The position numbers were made by a program, and so were the translations under genes. Positions 50,464-58,706 of a stretch of 64,000 bases of DNA are shown one piece after another. The DNA is taken from assembly GCF_026163565.1 (NCBI RefSeq), contig NZ_JAPDKN010000022.1, positions 88,889-152,888 on the forward strand. Reading direction: 5' to 3'. The notes under the pieces are model-generated. The model had not been told where the DNA came from. It searched no databases and was given only the letters and a program-made list of their open reading frames with translations. Within the stretch, counting starts at the first letter, position 1, and every line of letters begins with the position of its first letter. This DNA comes from Chryseobacterium sp. YIM B08800 (GTDB lineage Bacteria > Bacteroidota > Bacteroidia > Flavobacteriales > Weeksellaceae).

Positions 50464-50471
50464 ATTAAAGG

Positions 50472-50954
50472 TCATTCTAATTGCTGTAATATCTGATCTG
50501 TTAATTCAAGATTAGATTTCAAAGTATCCATGGTGACCATGGTTCGGAAATGGTTGATGTTTTTGTTGCTATAGAAAATCTTTCTCGTTAAAAGTTCATA
50601 ATCTTTCATAGAAGGAACTACAATGATCAAAATAAAATCTGAATCTCCAGTTACAAAATAACATTGCTGCACTTCCGGAGTTGCTGTAAAAATAGCTTTG
50701 GCCTGATCGAGTAATTCAATTTTCTCGCTTTCCATAAAAACTTCTACAACCAAGGTGACGCAATGATGAATCTTATTAATATCAATCACAGAAACATCGG
50801 CTTTTATAATTCCAGATTCACGCATTCTCTTAATTCTACGCTGAACAGCTGCAGCAGAAAGCCCAATTTTTTCGCCAATATCTCTTTGTGGAGTTAGATT
50901 ATCCTTCTGAAGAATTTTCAAAATTGCTGTGTCAAATTGATCGAGTGATTTCAA
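50472..50954 (-). CDS. Lrp/AsnC-family transcriptional regulator
   Basis: The 160-residue form starting at TTG 50954 (reading KSLDQFDTAILKILQKDN) matches the usual Lrp N-terminus; an upstream TTG at 50993 would add 13 unlikely residues. The HTH is TPQRDIGEKIGLSAAAVQRR (about 20-39), followed by the RAM effector domain with VEVFMESEKIELLDQ and CYFVTGDSDFILIIVVP. It faces an EamA-type exporter gene across 107 bp, a typical arrangement in which the Lrp-like protein controls amino-acid export. Two TGCAA-type sites lie in the gap. Confidence 0.88.
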   Translation of the reverse strand: MKSLDQFDTAILKILQKDNLTPQRDIGEKIGLSAAAVQRRIKRMRESGIIKADVSVIDINKIHHCVTLVVEVFMESEKIELLDQAKAIFTATPEVQQCYFVTGDSDFILIIVVPSMKDYELLTRKIFYSNKNINHFRTMVTMDTLKSNLELTDQILQQLE

Positions 50955-50983
50955 AATACAATAATTAGGGTTAAATATGAAAC

Positions 50984-51045
50984 AAAATTGCAAAAAACTA
51001 TTGAAATTTCATTAAAAAGCAAACTGTTTTTGATGCAATTTTGCA
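50984..51045. promoter_or_regulatory. Candidate Lrp-type sites in the divergent promoter region
   Basis: TGCAATTTTGCA (51034-51045) is a perfect 5-2-5 inverted repeat beside the EamA start, and AAAATTGCAAAA (50984-50995) is a similar half-match beside the Lrp start. Their position suits a divergent regulator. Confidence 0.45.
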
Positions 51046-51061
51046 AAATAAATATTGAGCA

Positions 51062-51976
51062 ATGAGTGTTTTTAAAGGTTTTCTATTAGCTGTATTGGCA
51101 GCATTACTTTGGGGAGTTTCGGGTACTTTCGGACAATTTCTTTTTCAGCAAAGAGGAGTTAATATTGAATGGCTGATTACTATAAGGATGTTAATCTCCG
51201 GGATATGTTTACTTTTATTCGCAAAATTTTTCGAAAAATCAGACCTGTTTTCTGTTTGGAAAAACAAAAAAGACGCTATTCAGCTTGCAGTTTTCAGCAT
51301 TACAGGAATGTTGGCGGTGCAGTATACATATTTTGCGGCGATCAAACATTCAAATGCAGCGACAGCAACGGTTTTGCAATATGCAGGTCCGGTTGTTATC
51401 GCTGTTTATTTAGCTTTTAAAAACAAAAAAATTCCTTTGATGATTGAGTTTTTGGCTATTATTTTAGCGGTTGTCGGAACCTTTTTATTGGTTACTCACG
51501 GAAATTTAGACAGTTTAAGTATTTCAGGAACTGCTTTGTTTTTTGGCTTGGCTTCTGCGGTTGCTTTGGCAATTTATACTTTGCAACCCGTAAAATTACT
51601 TTCAAAATATAAATCTTCGGTGGTCATCGGGTGGGGAATGTTGTGTGGTGGTTTTGTTTTCAGTTTTGTGAAATCTCCTTTTAGCGTTGAAGGAATCTGG
51701 GATTTTCAAACCTATTGGTACACAGCATTCATCGTAATTTTTGGAACTTTAATTGCGTTTTATGCTTATCTTACCGCAGTACAAATTATTGGCGGACAAA
51801 AAACAAGTCTTTTAGCTTCAATGGAACCACTTTCTGCAACAGTTTTGGCGGTACTTTGGCTGAATGTTTCTTTTACTACAATCGATTGGGTAGGAAGTCT
51901 GTTTATTATTTCGACCGTATTTTTATTAAGTAAAAAGCCTAAAAAGTTATGCGAAATAAAAGAAACCGGGAACTAA
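51062..51976 (+). CDS. EamA/DMT-family transporter
   Basis: A 304-residue inner-membrane protein with ten hydrophobic segments in two EamA repeats: FLLAVLAALLWGVSGTFGQF opens the first, and SISGTALFFGLASAVALAIY begins the second, which ends LLASMEPLSATVLAVLWLNV. Members export amino acids or other metabolites. The neighbouring Lrp regulator makes amino-acid export plausible, but substrate is inference. Its 3' end overlaps the convergent DtxR-type gene by 4 bp. Confidence 0.92.
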   Translation: MSVFKGFLLAVLAALLWGVSGTFGQFLFQQRGVNIEWLITIRMLISGICLLLFAKFFEKSDLFSVWKNKKDAIQLAVFSITGMLAVQYTYFAAIKHSNAATATVLQYAGPVVIAVYLAFKNKKIPLMIEFLAIILAVVGTFLLVTHGNLDSLSISGTALFFGLASAVALAIYTLQPVKLLSKYKSSVVIGWGMLCGGFVFSFVKSPFSVEGIWDFQTYWYTAFIVIFGTLIAFYAYLTAVQIIGGQKTSLLASMEPLSATVLAVLWLNVSFTTIDWVGSLFIISTVFLLSKKPKKLCEIKETGN

Positions 51977-52626
51977 TGTTTCACCAAGATCTTTTCGGTT
52001 GCTTTTTTGCTGAGAACTTCTGTTTTCCCTGAAATTTCTATGGTTATTGATTTGTCGAAATCTTCAATTTTAAGGATCTTGATTTTAGTATTCAAGAGAA
52101 GTTTTCTTTCTGTAAGATAATTCAGAAAGGCATCATCAGATAGAGTAACAGAGGTAAAAATAACGGTTTCGCCAACTTTACAGTTGCTTAATTGTTGCAA
52201 ATCCTGGGCGATGATATTTCCGTCTTTATCAGGAATGGGTTCACCGTGAGGATCGAATTTCGGATAATCTAAAATTTCATCCATTTTATCAAAGAAAACC
52301 TGCGAGTGTACATGCTCCAATTGTTCTGCAATCTCGTGTACATTTTCCCAACCAAAATTCATTTTTTTAACCAGAAACATTTCGGTAAGACGGTGTTTTC
52401 TTACGACTAAAGCCGCTTCACGTCTGCCTTTTTCGGTAACTTTTAGGGGTTTGTAGGTTTCGTAGATCACCCAGTTTTTGTCGGCAAATTTCTTCATCAT
52501 ATTATTAACGCTCGGCATTTTTACGTTGAGAAATTTGCTCAGTTCATTAATCGTCACTTTCCCTTCATGGTCAACTACATGAAACAAAGCTTTCAGATAA
52601 TTTTCTTCTGTTAATGTTGTTTTCAA
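51973..52626 (-). CDS. DtxR/MntR-family metal-dependent repressor
   Basis: A 217-residue repressor with winged HTH (LTEENYLKALFHVVDHEGKV, then NELSKFLNVKMPSVNNMMKK), a dimerisation and metal-binding helix region with His/Glu ligands (HRLTEMFLVKKMNFGWENVH, HVHSQVFFDKMDEILDYPKF) and a C-terminal FeoA/SH3-like domain. The start is TTG at 52626 with no in-frame ATG nearby. A perfect 8-bp inverted repeat lies directly upstream over the -7 box. It probably senses Mn or Fe; targets other than itself are not visible. Confidence 0.9.
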   Translation of the reverse strand: MKTTLTEENYLKALFHVVDHEGKVTINELSKFLNVKMPSVNNMMKKFADKNWVIYETYKPLKVTEKGRREAALVVRKHRLTEMFLVKKMNFGWENVHEIAEQLEHVHSQVFFDKMDEILDYPKFDPHGEPIPDKDGNIIAQDLQQLSNCKVGETVIFTSVTLSDDAFLNYLTERKLLLNTKIKILKIEDFDKSITIEISGKTEVLSKKATEKILVKH

Positions 52627-52628
52627 AA

Positions 52629-52658
52629 TGTTAGATGATTTTCATTACAAATCTAACA
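52629..52658 (-). promoter_or_regulatory. DtxR-type promoter with inverted repeat
   Basis: TGTTAGAT (52629-52636) and ATCTAACA (52651-52658) are perfect inverted repeats 14 nt apart. On the minus strand TAGATTTG (52655 to 52648) matches the -7 box and lies inside one half-site. Autorepression is likely. Confidence 0.55.
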
Positions 52659-52711
52659 AAATATTTTTTAAATGTAGGTCTTGTTATTTTAAGATTTTTT
52701 AATTTTACACT

Positions 52712-53746
52712 ATGAAATTTTCTTTTAAAAACGATTATTCCGAAGGTTGTCATCCTCAGATTTTAGACTCACTTCTTCGAAATAATCTCGATCAGCAAGC
52801 AGGGTATGGTGAAGATGATTATTCTAAAAATGCTAAAGATTTAATTAAAGCTAAAATTGAAAATCAAGACGCTGAAGTTTACTTTGTTTCCGGAGGAACT
52901 CAGGCAAATCTCATTGTAATTTCTTCAATTTTAAGACCTTATCAATGTGTAATTTCTGCTGCAACCGGACATATTTTAAATAATGAAACCGGAGCGATTG
53001 AAGCAACGGGACACAAAATTTTAAGTATAGAAAAAGAAGACGGAAAACTTTTCCCGGAAGATATTATTCCTGTTTTGGAAAACCATAAGAATGTTCCGCA
53101 TCAGGTAATGCCGAAGTTGGTTTATATTTCAAATTCTAGCGAACTTGGGACAATTTATACAAAAAGAGAACTCGAAAACCTTTCTAAGTTTTGTAAGGAA
53201 AACAACCTGTATCTTTTTATGGACGGAGCTCGATTAGGTCACGCTTTAACTTCAGAAACGAACGATTTAGAACTAAAAGATATTGCTGAATTAACGGATG
53301 TTTTCTATCTGGGAGGCACCAAAAATGGAGCTTTATTAGGGGAAGTAATAATAGTTACTGAAAATGATTTGCGTCAGGATTTCGCCTTTAATATCAAGCA
53401 AAAAGGAGCGTTGTTGGCAAAAGGAAGACTGTTGGGAATTCAGTTTTTGGAACTGATGAAAGACGATTTATATTTTGATTTAGCCAGAAATGCCAATCAA
53501 CAGGCGATGAAGATTAAAAAAGCGTTGTCTGAAAGGGGAGTGCAGTTCCTTTCAGATACTTCTACCAACCAGATTTTTCCGATTTTGAGCAATAAAATGA
53601 TCGAAATTTTATCTGAAAAATTTGAATTTTATATCTGGAAAAAAATTGATGAAAATTTATCGGCAATTCGTTTAATAACTTCATGGAATACTCAGAATGA
53701 GCCTGTTGAAGAATTTATTAAAACTTTCAATAGTGAATTATATTAA
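52712..53746 (+). CDS. Low-specificity threonine aldolase-type PLP enzyme
   Basis: A 344-residue fold-I PLP enzyme of the beta-eliminating lyase family. It begins FKNDYSEGCHPQILDSLLRN, has FVSGGTQANLIVISSILRPY (cofactor site), HILNNETGAIEATGHKI, LFMDGARLGHAL with the PLP-binding Asp, and the Schiff-base Lys in FYLGGTKNGALLGE. It should cleave threonine or allo-threonine to glycine and acetaldehyde, though related enzymes act on other amino acids. Monocistronic, ending before a strong palindrome. Confidence 0.9.
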   Translation: MKFSFKNDYSEGCHPQILDSLLRNNLDQQAGYGEDDYSKNAKDLIKAKIENQDAEVYFVSGGTQANLIVISSILRPYQCVISAATGHILNNETGAIEATGHKILSIEKEDGKLFPEDIIPVLENHKNVPHQVMPKLVYISNSSELGTIYTKRELENLSKFCKENNLYLFMDGARLGHALTSETNDLELKDIAELTDVFYLGGTKNGALLGEVIIVTENDLRQDFAFNIKQKGALLAKGRLLGIQFLELMKDDLYFDLARNANQQAMKIKKALSERGVQFLSDTSTNQIFPILSNKMIEILSEKFEFYIWKKIDENLSAIRLITSWNTQNEPVEEFIKTFNSELY

Positions 53747-53779
53747 GGACGCAGCTCAAAGTTTAATGTTTACTTAAAC

Positions 53780-53829
53780 GCCACGAATACACGAATATTT
53801 ACACATAAAAATATTCGTGTATTCGTGGC
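53780..53829. repeat. Perfect 21-bp inverted repeat built from CACGAATA units
   Basis: Left arm 53780-53800 (GCC, two copies of ACGAATAC-type unit, ATATTT) and right arm 53809-53829 pair over all 21 bp with an 8-nt loop. It lies between convergent genes and may be a bidirectional terminator, though it lacks a U run. Confidence 0.88.
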
Positions 53830-53838
53830 AAATAAATT

Positions 53839-54342
53839 TTATTTCAAAGCATTTACAACGACTTTGCAATCAGCTGTTTCCAGCTTTTGTCCGTCTTTAT
53901 AAGTTATTTTCTTTTCATCTGCGTAACGCATTGTTCCGTTTTCATCTTTTTGATTTCCAATTCCTTCTGTTAAAACATTACCTTTTTGTATGAAGTAAAT
54001 GTCTCTTTTGCTGGTTGTTCCTTCAGAGGCAAATTCATAAGTCAGTTTTAAAGTATCACCAGATTTAAACCCAAATAATTCACCTTTTGAACTGTCTTTT
54101 TCACTGTTTTTATAAGCCATTTTTCCTGAAAGCGTACCCAAATTATCATCGAGGCTGACAAAAACGCTGTCTTTTCCTGTAACTCCCAAATAACAGAAGG
54201 TTTTTGCGCCTAAAGTATCAACAACAGGTTCTGCAGGCTTTTCAAGTGAATCTGTAGTAACTACAGGTTTTACCGTTTCATTTTTTTTATTACAGCTCAT
54301 TGCCAGAACTGACAATGCACCGATTACCATATATTTTTTCAT
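53839..54342 (-). CDS. Lipoprotein of unknown function
   Basis: From ATG 54342 the protein has 167 residues with a lipoprotein signal (KKYMVIGALSVLAMSC, Cys at 17). A Lys/Glu/Pro-rich linker follows, then a beta-rich domain: KTFCYLGVTGKDSVFVSLDD, LSGKMAYKNSEKDSSKG and SKRDIYFIQKGNVLTEG. Two cysteines in the mature part (FCYLG and ETADCKVVV) might form a disulfide. No named family is recognised; it is probably outer-membrane bound. Confidence 0.78.
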   Translation of the reverse strand: MKKYMVIGALSVLAMSCNKKNETVKPVVTTDSLEKPAEPVVDTLGAKTFCYLGVTGKDSVFVSLDDNLGTLSGKMAYKNSEKDSSKGELFGFKSGDTLKLTYEFASEGTTSKRDIYFIQKGNVLTEGIGNQKDENGTMRYADEKKITYKDGQKLETADCKVVVNALK

Positions 54343-54689
54343 AATTTTCAATATTATGTTAAATTTTATACTGCTAATTTAAACATAAAAAAATTCTGAA
54401 ACTAATTGAATACTTCGTTAAGATCCTAATCGGTGAGAATCGTTTAAAAAATTTTTTGCGAATTGTGGATTGGTTTAAATGAAATTTCAAAAACATGTTT
54501 TTTATAATTTTAATGTAGATAGAATTTAGAATAGGTTTTCAAAATTATAAAGCGTTAAATGTGCGAATCCATAAAAATTAGAATATTGTAAACTACTCTT
54601 TTCAATAATTATAAGAGTCCTATAATTTATATTATGTTAAATTGAATATTTTTCTGGAAACAATAAAACCTCGCTATCACTTCATATAA
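54343..54689. other. Intergenic region, 347 bp, no gene seen
   Basis: AT-rich spacer between minus-strand genes. It contains TATATTATGTTAAATTGAA (54628-54646), which occurs again exactly at 57855-57873, and a shorter related stretch near 54352. No promoter, hairpin or coding frame is convincing. Confidence 0.4.
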
Positions 54690-55022
54690 TTAATGAGACG
54701 CCGATTTTGAAAATACATTGATAATTACTACTCCGATAATAATTAAGGCTATTCCTAAAATTGCAGGAAGATCAAGAGTTTGCTTGTAAACAAAATATCC
54801 TACTAAAGAAATTAAAACAATTCCGACCGCTGACCAAATTGCATAAGCAATTCCGATTGGAATAACTTTGATCGCATGAGTCAATAAATAAAACGAAGCT
54901 GACATTGCCACGACAAAAATTATGGTCTGTAAAGGTTTTGTAAATCCTTCAGATGCTTTTAAAAAAGATGTTGCAACCGATTCGAAAAGTATTGCAAATG
55001 CTAAAAATATATAGTTTTTCAT
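54690..55022 (-). CDS. SMR-family small multidrug efflux protein
   Basis: A 110-residue protein with four membrane helices, the size and pattern of EmrE-like transporters. The essential membrane Glu lies in the first helix (FLAFAILFESVATSFLKAS), and the second half contains IGIAYAIWSAVGIVLISLVG, the SMR signature. It forms dimers in the inner membrane and exports cations or guanidinium-type compounds; substrate not readable. It lies 13 bp downstream of the MutS-like gene. Confidence 0.93.
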   Translation of the reverse strand: MKNYIFLAFAILFESVATSFLKASEGFTKPLQTIIFVVAMSASFYLLTHAIKVIPIGIAYAIWSAVGIVLISLVGYFVYKQTLDLPAILGIALIIIGVVIINVFSKSASH

Positions 55023-55035
55023 AAGAGATTTGTAA

Positions 55036-56268
55036 TTAATATTGTTTTAATAAATCATTTAAGCCATATTTATCAAAAAGTATTTTTCCGATTTCGAGTT
55101 TAGACCAGCCTTCTTTTAGCTTGTACGTAAATGTTAACTCATTATCTGTAAGATAAGATTCCAGATTTAGTAACATAATATTTTTATTGTTCACTAAATA
55201 ATTTTCAATAAGATTTAAATGAGTTGAAAAAATGAACATTGAGTTTTTATATTTAGATAATCCATCAATGGTATCTACCGTTATTTTTGCGGCATCATTT
55301 ATATTGGTTCCACTAAATATTTCATCAAAAACAACGAAGCAGTTTTTTGTTTTTAGTTTTTGCAGTACATTTTTAAGATTTACAATTTCCTGCATAAAAT
55401 GGCTGTACCCTTCTTTCAAATTATCATTTACAGAAAAATGTAAAAATACGCTTTCATAAAACGGAATATTACAATTCTCAGCCGGAACAGCAACTCCTAA
55501 ATGAGCCAACAAAACAATGATGCTGATTGATTTCATAGCGGTTGATTTACCAGACATATTGGCTCCTGTAAAAATAATCGTATTCTTTTCTGATGTGTCT
55601 ATCGTATTTTTAACTGCATCTTTTAAATCTAAATGATAAAAATCCTCAATCGCAAAATGGGCACCAGAATTAAAATGGGGAAATTTTAAATTATGTTGTT
55701 TTATTCCTTTTGCAATGCTTGCATAAACATCAAACATGTAAAAGAAATTCCAGAATGATATAAAGTTTCCGTTTTTAACTTCAGCTTCTACCTTAGATAA
55801 GATACTTTTTCGTTGTTTGAAATTTAAGATTTTATGATGATATTTATTTATAGATAATGAATTGATAAATTGAATATTTTTTTCAATTTCATCAGAGTAA
55901 TCTTTACAAAGATTCGATTTCTGAAAGTTTTTTAGAACAATCTCAAAACGATGAAAAAACTCAATAAACAACGAAATATTATTATTGGTCTGGTTGAAAA
56001 ACTCTCTGTATGTAATTTTTGTCAGCAGATTATAATTGTCGGAGTTTACTTCTCCTAAGAACTTTTGAATAGAAGAAATAATATTTTCACTACACCTATA
56101 TTCGTTAATAAGCTGAAAGTTTTCTAAAAACATCTTCAGTTTTTGCTGAGTGTATAAAGTTTGGTTTTTATTAAAGTTTTTTTGACTAAAAAACGAAACT
56201 AAATACTGTTTAGACTTTCTGGTTTGAGTAAAATTAAAATGTGATATTATTTCAGAAATATTTTCCAT
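55036..56268 (-). CDS. Short MutS-like ATPase without mismatch-recognition domains
   Basis: A 410-residue protein with a C-terminal MutS ATPase domain: Walker A FTGANMSGKSTAMKSI (about 233-248), the stretch HFMQEIVNLKNVLQKL, Walker B CFVVFDEIFSGTN, and the following FIFSTHLNL with its conserved His. The first 220 residues are helical and resemble a MutS core/lever region, but the N-terminal mismatch-binding and connector domains of MutS, and the Smr nuclease of MutS2, are absent. It belongs to small uncharacterised MutS-related proteins. Cotranscription with the SMR gene is probably incidental. Confidence 0.85.
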   Translation of the reverse strand: MENISEIISHFNFTQTRKSKQYLVSFFSQKNFNKNQTLYTQQKLKMFLENFQLINEYRCSENIISSIQKFLGEVNSDNYNLLTKITYREFFNQTNNNISLFIEFFHRFEIVLKNFQKSNLCKDYSDEIEKNIQFINSLSINKYHHKILNFKQRKSILSKVEAEVKNGNFISFWNFFYMFDVYASIAKGIKQHNLKFPHFNSGAHFAIEDFYHLDLKDAVKNTIDTSEKNTIIFTGANMSGKSTAMKSISIIVLLAHLGVAVPAENCNIPFYESVFLHFSVNDNLKEGYSHFMQEIVNLKNVLQKLKTKNCFVVFDEIFSGTNINDAAKITVDTIDGLSKYKNSMFIFSTHLNLIENYLVNNKNIMLLNLESYLTDNELTFTYKLKEGWSKLEIGKILFDKYGLNDLLKQY

Positions 56269-56301
56269 AACTCATTTGTGTTGATCAATTTATTTTTATT
56301 T

Positions 56302-57234
56302 CTAAAAATTTACTACAATTTTCCCAACGGTTCTACCTTTTTCCAATTCTTTATGAGCTTCCGACATTTCATTAAATTGATAAGTTTTATAAATATGAGG
56401 CTTTATAAAGCCTTCTTCTAAAAGTTTGGCAAATTCTTCCATATCTTTTCCATCAGAATGCACCAACATTTTAAACCCATTTGCGTTTACAGATGCTGCT
56501 TTTTCCTCTACATCATCATTCAAACCACTTGGAATACTGATGATTGTTCCACCTTCTTTTAAAACTTTTATAGAATTGTCGATATTTTCACCACCAATTG
56601 TATCTAAAATAAAATCAAACTTTTCTTCGGAATTTCCCCAGTCAAAATTTTTGTAATCGATATGTTGATTCGCTCCTAAATTGAGAACAAAATCTCTATT
56701 TTTCTCAGAAGAAGTTCCGGTTACAGAGGCTCCAAAATATTTTGCAATCTGAACGGTAAAATGACCTACTCCACCTGAAGCAGCATGAATTAAAACATTT
56801 TGCCCCTCTTTTATTTCAGCTTTTTGAATTGCCTGTAAAGCCGTCAAAGCAGCTAAAGTTGTTGCTGCTGCTTCTTCAAAATTGATGTTTTTTGGTTTTA
56901 AAGCTAAATGATTTTCAGAAGCTGCAACAAATTGAGCATACCCTTTTCCATGTCCCGGAAAATTAATCATTCCAAAAACTTCGTCATTTAATTTAAACAT
57001 CGAAGAATTGGTTTCAACTACAACTCCGGAAATATCCCAACCTAAAATCAATGGATTTTCATCTTTCAATTTTTGAAAAGCTCCTTTACCTGAACGGGTT
57101 TTTACATCTATTGGATTGATGCTTATAGATTTTAATTCAACTAAAACTTCACCTTCTTTAATGTTCGGCTTTTCTACTTCTCTAAGCTTCAGATTTTCTG
57201 TTCCTCCTGCATTTTCTAAAATAATTGCTTTCAT
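56302..57234 (-). CDS. NADP-dependent zinc-free alcohol dehydrogenase/quinone oxidoreductase
   Basis: A 310-residue MDR-superfamily reductase. The N-terminal GroES-like domain has NPIDVKTRSGKGAFQKLKDE and ILGWDISGVVVETN; the Rossmann motif is VLIHAASGGVGHFTVQIAKY (about 145-164), with the ADH-type ending FILDTIGGENIDNSIKVL. No zinc-binding cysteines are present, typical of quinone oxidoreductases (YhdH/QorA-like). Substrate unknown. It is 27 bp upstream of the nucleosidase in the minus direction. Confidence 0.92.
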   Translation of the reverse strand: MKAIILENAGGTENLKLREVEKPNIKEGEVLVELKSISINPIDVKTRSGKGAFQKLKDENPLILGWDISGVVVETNSSMFKLNDEVFGMINFPGHGKGYAQFVAASENHLALKPKNINFEEAAATTLAALTALQAIQKAEIKEGQNVLIHAASGGVGHFTVQIAKYFGASVTGTSSEKNRDFVLNLGANQHIDYKNFDWGNSEEKFDFILDTIGGENIDNSIKVLKEGGTIISIPSGLNDDVEEKAASVNANGFKMLVHSDGKDMEEFAKLLEEGFIKPHIYKTYQFNEMSEAHKELEKGRTVGKIVVNF

Positions 57235-57261
57235 ATTTTGATTTTAGTTTGGGTTTAAATT

Positions 57262-57849
57262 TTACACTTCTGTAAACAAGATTTGCCTAAATGCTTCCGA
57301 AGCAAGATGTACCTGAACCGACCAATCATCCGCAGCATCACTTCCCGCATCGTCAGAAATATATTTCAAACATAAAAACGGAATATTTTCCTGCATTGCA
57401 ATCAGTGCCAAAGGATACGCTTCCATATCGATAACGTTGTATTCTGTGTTGATATGATTCATCTCAAAACTGTCACCGCTTCCGCAAACTCCTTCTTTCA
57501 TGTTATCCATTTTAAGCCCATTTTCCAAAACAATAGGAATTCCAGATAACGGAGTTTCAAATTTTTTAAAACCTAAACCTTGAGCATCCATATCCCGCTG
57601 AATGAATTGTGTACAACAGATAATCTCTCCTTTTTTGAAACCATTTCCGCCTGCAGAACCAAGATTGATGATCAATTTTGGTTTTTTCTCCTGAATTGCT
57701 TTTGTTAATGCAATGGCTGCATTCACTTTTCCTATTCCGGTAATTAATTTTCTTGTATGATCAAATACTTTTCCTGCTTCTGAATCTAATGCAAAAACAA
57801 AAAGAGTTTCAGAAATCGGATAGCTCAATTCTTTATTTAATGTAATCAC
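57262..57849 (-). CDS. MTA/SAH-type nucleosidase
   Basis: A 195-residue phosphorylase-superfamily nucleosidase. It contains KLIINLGSAGGNGFKKGEII, CTQFIQRDMDA, GVCGSGDSFEM and the substrate-binding block YNVIDMEAYPLALIAMQENI with its catalytic Glu, plus CLKYISDDAGSDAADDW at the end. It is shorter at the N-terminus than MtnN; the fold and key residues agree with a 5'-methylthioadenosine/S-adenosylhomocysteine-type nucleosidase, but futalosine or purine specificity is possible. Confidence 0.85.
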   Translation of the reverse strand: MITLNKELSYPISETLFVFALDSEAGKVFDHTRKLITGIGKVNAAIALTKAIQEKKPKLIINLGSAGGNGFKKGEIICCTQFIQRDMDAQGLGFKKFETPLSGIPIVLENGLKMDNMKEGVCGSGDSFEMNHINTEYNVIDMEAYPLALIAMQENIPFLCLKYISDDAGSDAADDWSVQVHLASEAFRQILFTEV

Positions 57850-57863
57850 GAAGCTATATTATG

Positions 57864-58562
57864 TTAAATTGAACAACCGTCTGCATCACAAGAAAGATTG
57901 TTTTGCACATTATCTTTAAAAGGAACTACGGTTTCCTCATAAGTCTGGGTTAAAGCATTTTTCAAGACTTCTGCAGGTTGTGCTCCAGAAACTGCATATT
58001 TACCATTAAGAATAAAAAACGGAACTCCCGAAATCCCATTGTTTCTGGCTTCCAAAATATCCTGATTGATCTCGTAATCGAATTCTTCAGATTGTAAAGA
58101 TTTTTTAGCTTCTTCCGCATCAATTCCTAAAGAAACCGCCAAAGAAACCAACGTATCAATGTCGCCTACATTTTTTCCATCCAGAAAATGAGCTTTGAAT
58201 AGCTCCTCCTCCATTTCATTAGATTTATTATGTTTTTTTGCTAAATGAAGAAGTTTATGAGCAGTAAAAGTATTGGTAATCAGGGCTTTTTCGAAATTGA
58301 AGTCAATCCCAGAAGCCTTTCCCATCTGAATTACCTGATTGGTCATTTGCTTTGCCTGCTCTTCAGGAAAACCTTTTTTTTCTCTGAAATATTCTGCCGT
58401 TGTTTTGGTTTCCGATGGTTCCAAAGTTGGGTCAAGCTGAAAGCTCTTCCACTCTACTTTTATTTCATCTTTAAAAGGTAAATTTTCCAATGCCTGTTCA
58501 AAATTTTTCTTCCCGATATAGCAAAACGGACACATCACATCCGACCAGATCTCTATTTTCAT
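57864..58562 (-). CDS. DsbA-family (FrnE-like) thiol oxidoreductase
   Basis: A 232-residue thioredoxin-fold protein beginning KIEIWSDVMCPFCYIGKKNF, with a CPFC active site at residues 11-14 and cis-Pro region GISGVPFFILNGKYAVSGAQ. The central helical insert (FTAHKLLHLAKKHNKSNEME) matches the FrnE/2-hydroxychromene isomerase-like group. There is no signal peptide, so it acts in the cytoplasm. Three C-terminal residues CSI follow a Cys-rich tail (NLSCDADGCS). Probably oxidative-stress related. Confidence 0.9.
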   Translation of the reverse strand: MKIEIWSDVMCPFCYIGKKNFEQALENLPFKDEIKVEWKSFQLDPTLEPSETKTTAEYFREKKGFPEEQAKQMTNQVIQMGKASGIDFNFEKALITNTFTAHKLLHLAKKHNKSNEMEEELFKAHFLDGKNVGDIDTLVSLAVSLGIDAEEAKKSLQSEEFDYEINQDILEARNNGISGVPFFILNGKYAVSGAQPAEVLKNALTQTYEETVVPFKDNVQNNLSCDADGCSI

Positions 58563-58673
58563 TTTATTTAAAATTTACGTAAAGATAAGGATTCATTAAA
58601 TGATTGCGGATTTTGAAAGATGAAAAGATGTATTAATTGCAATAGTTTTTTTCCATGAAATAATGTAAAAGAT

Positions 58674-58681
58674 TATATTTG
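58674..58681 (+). promoter_or_regulatory. -7 box of the serine hydrolase gene
   Basis: TATATTTG, 25 bp before the start codon. Confidence 0.5.
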
Positions 58682-58706
58682 AAAACTCTAAAAAATTCAC
58701 AGAATA

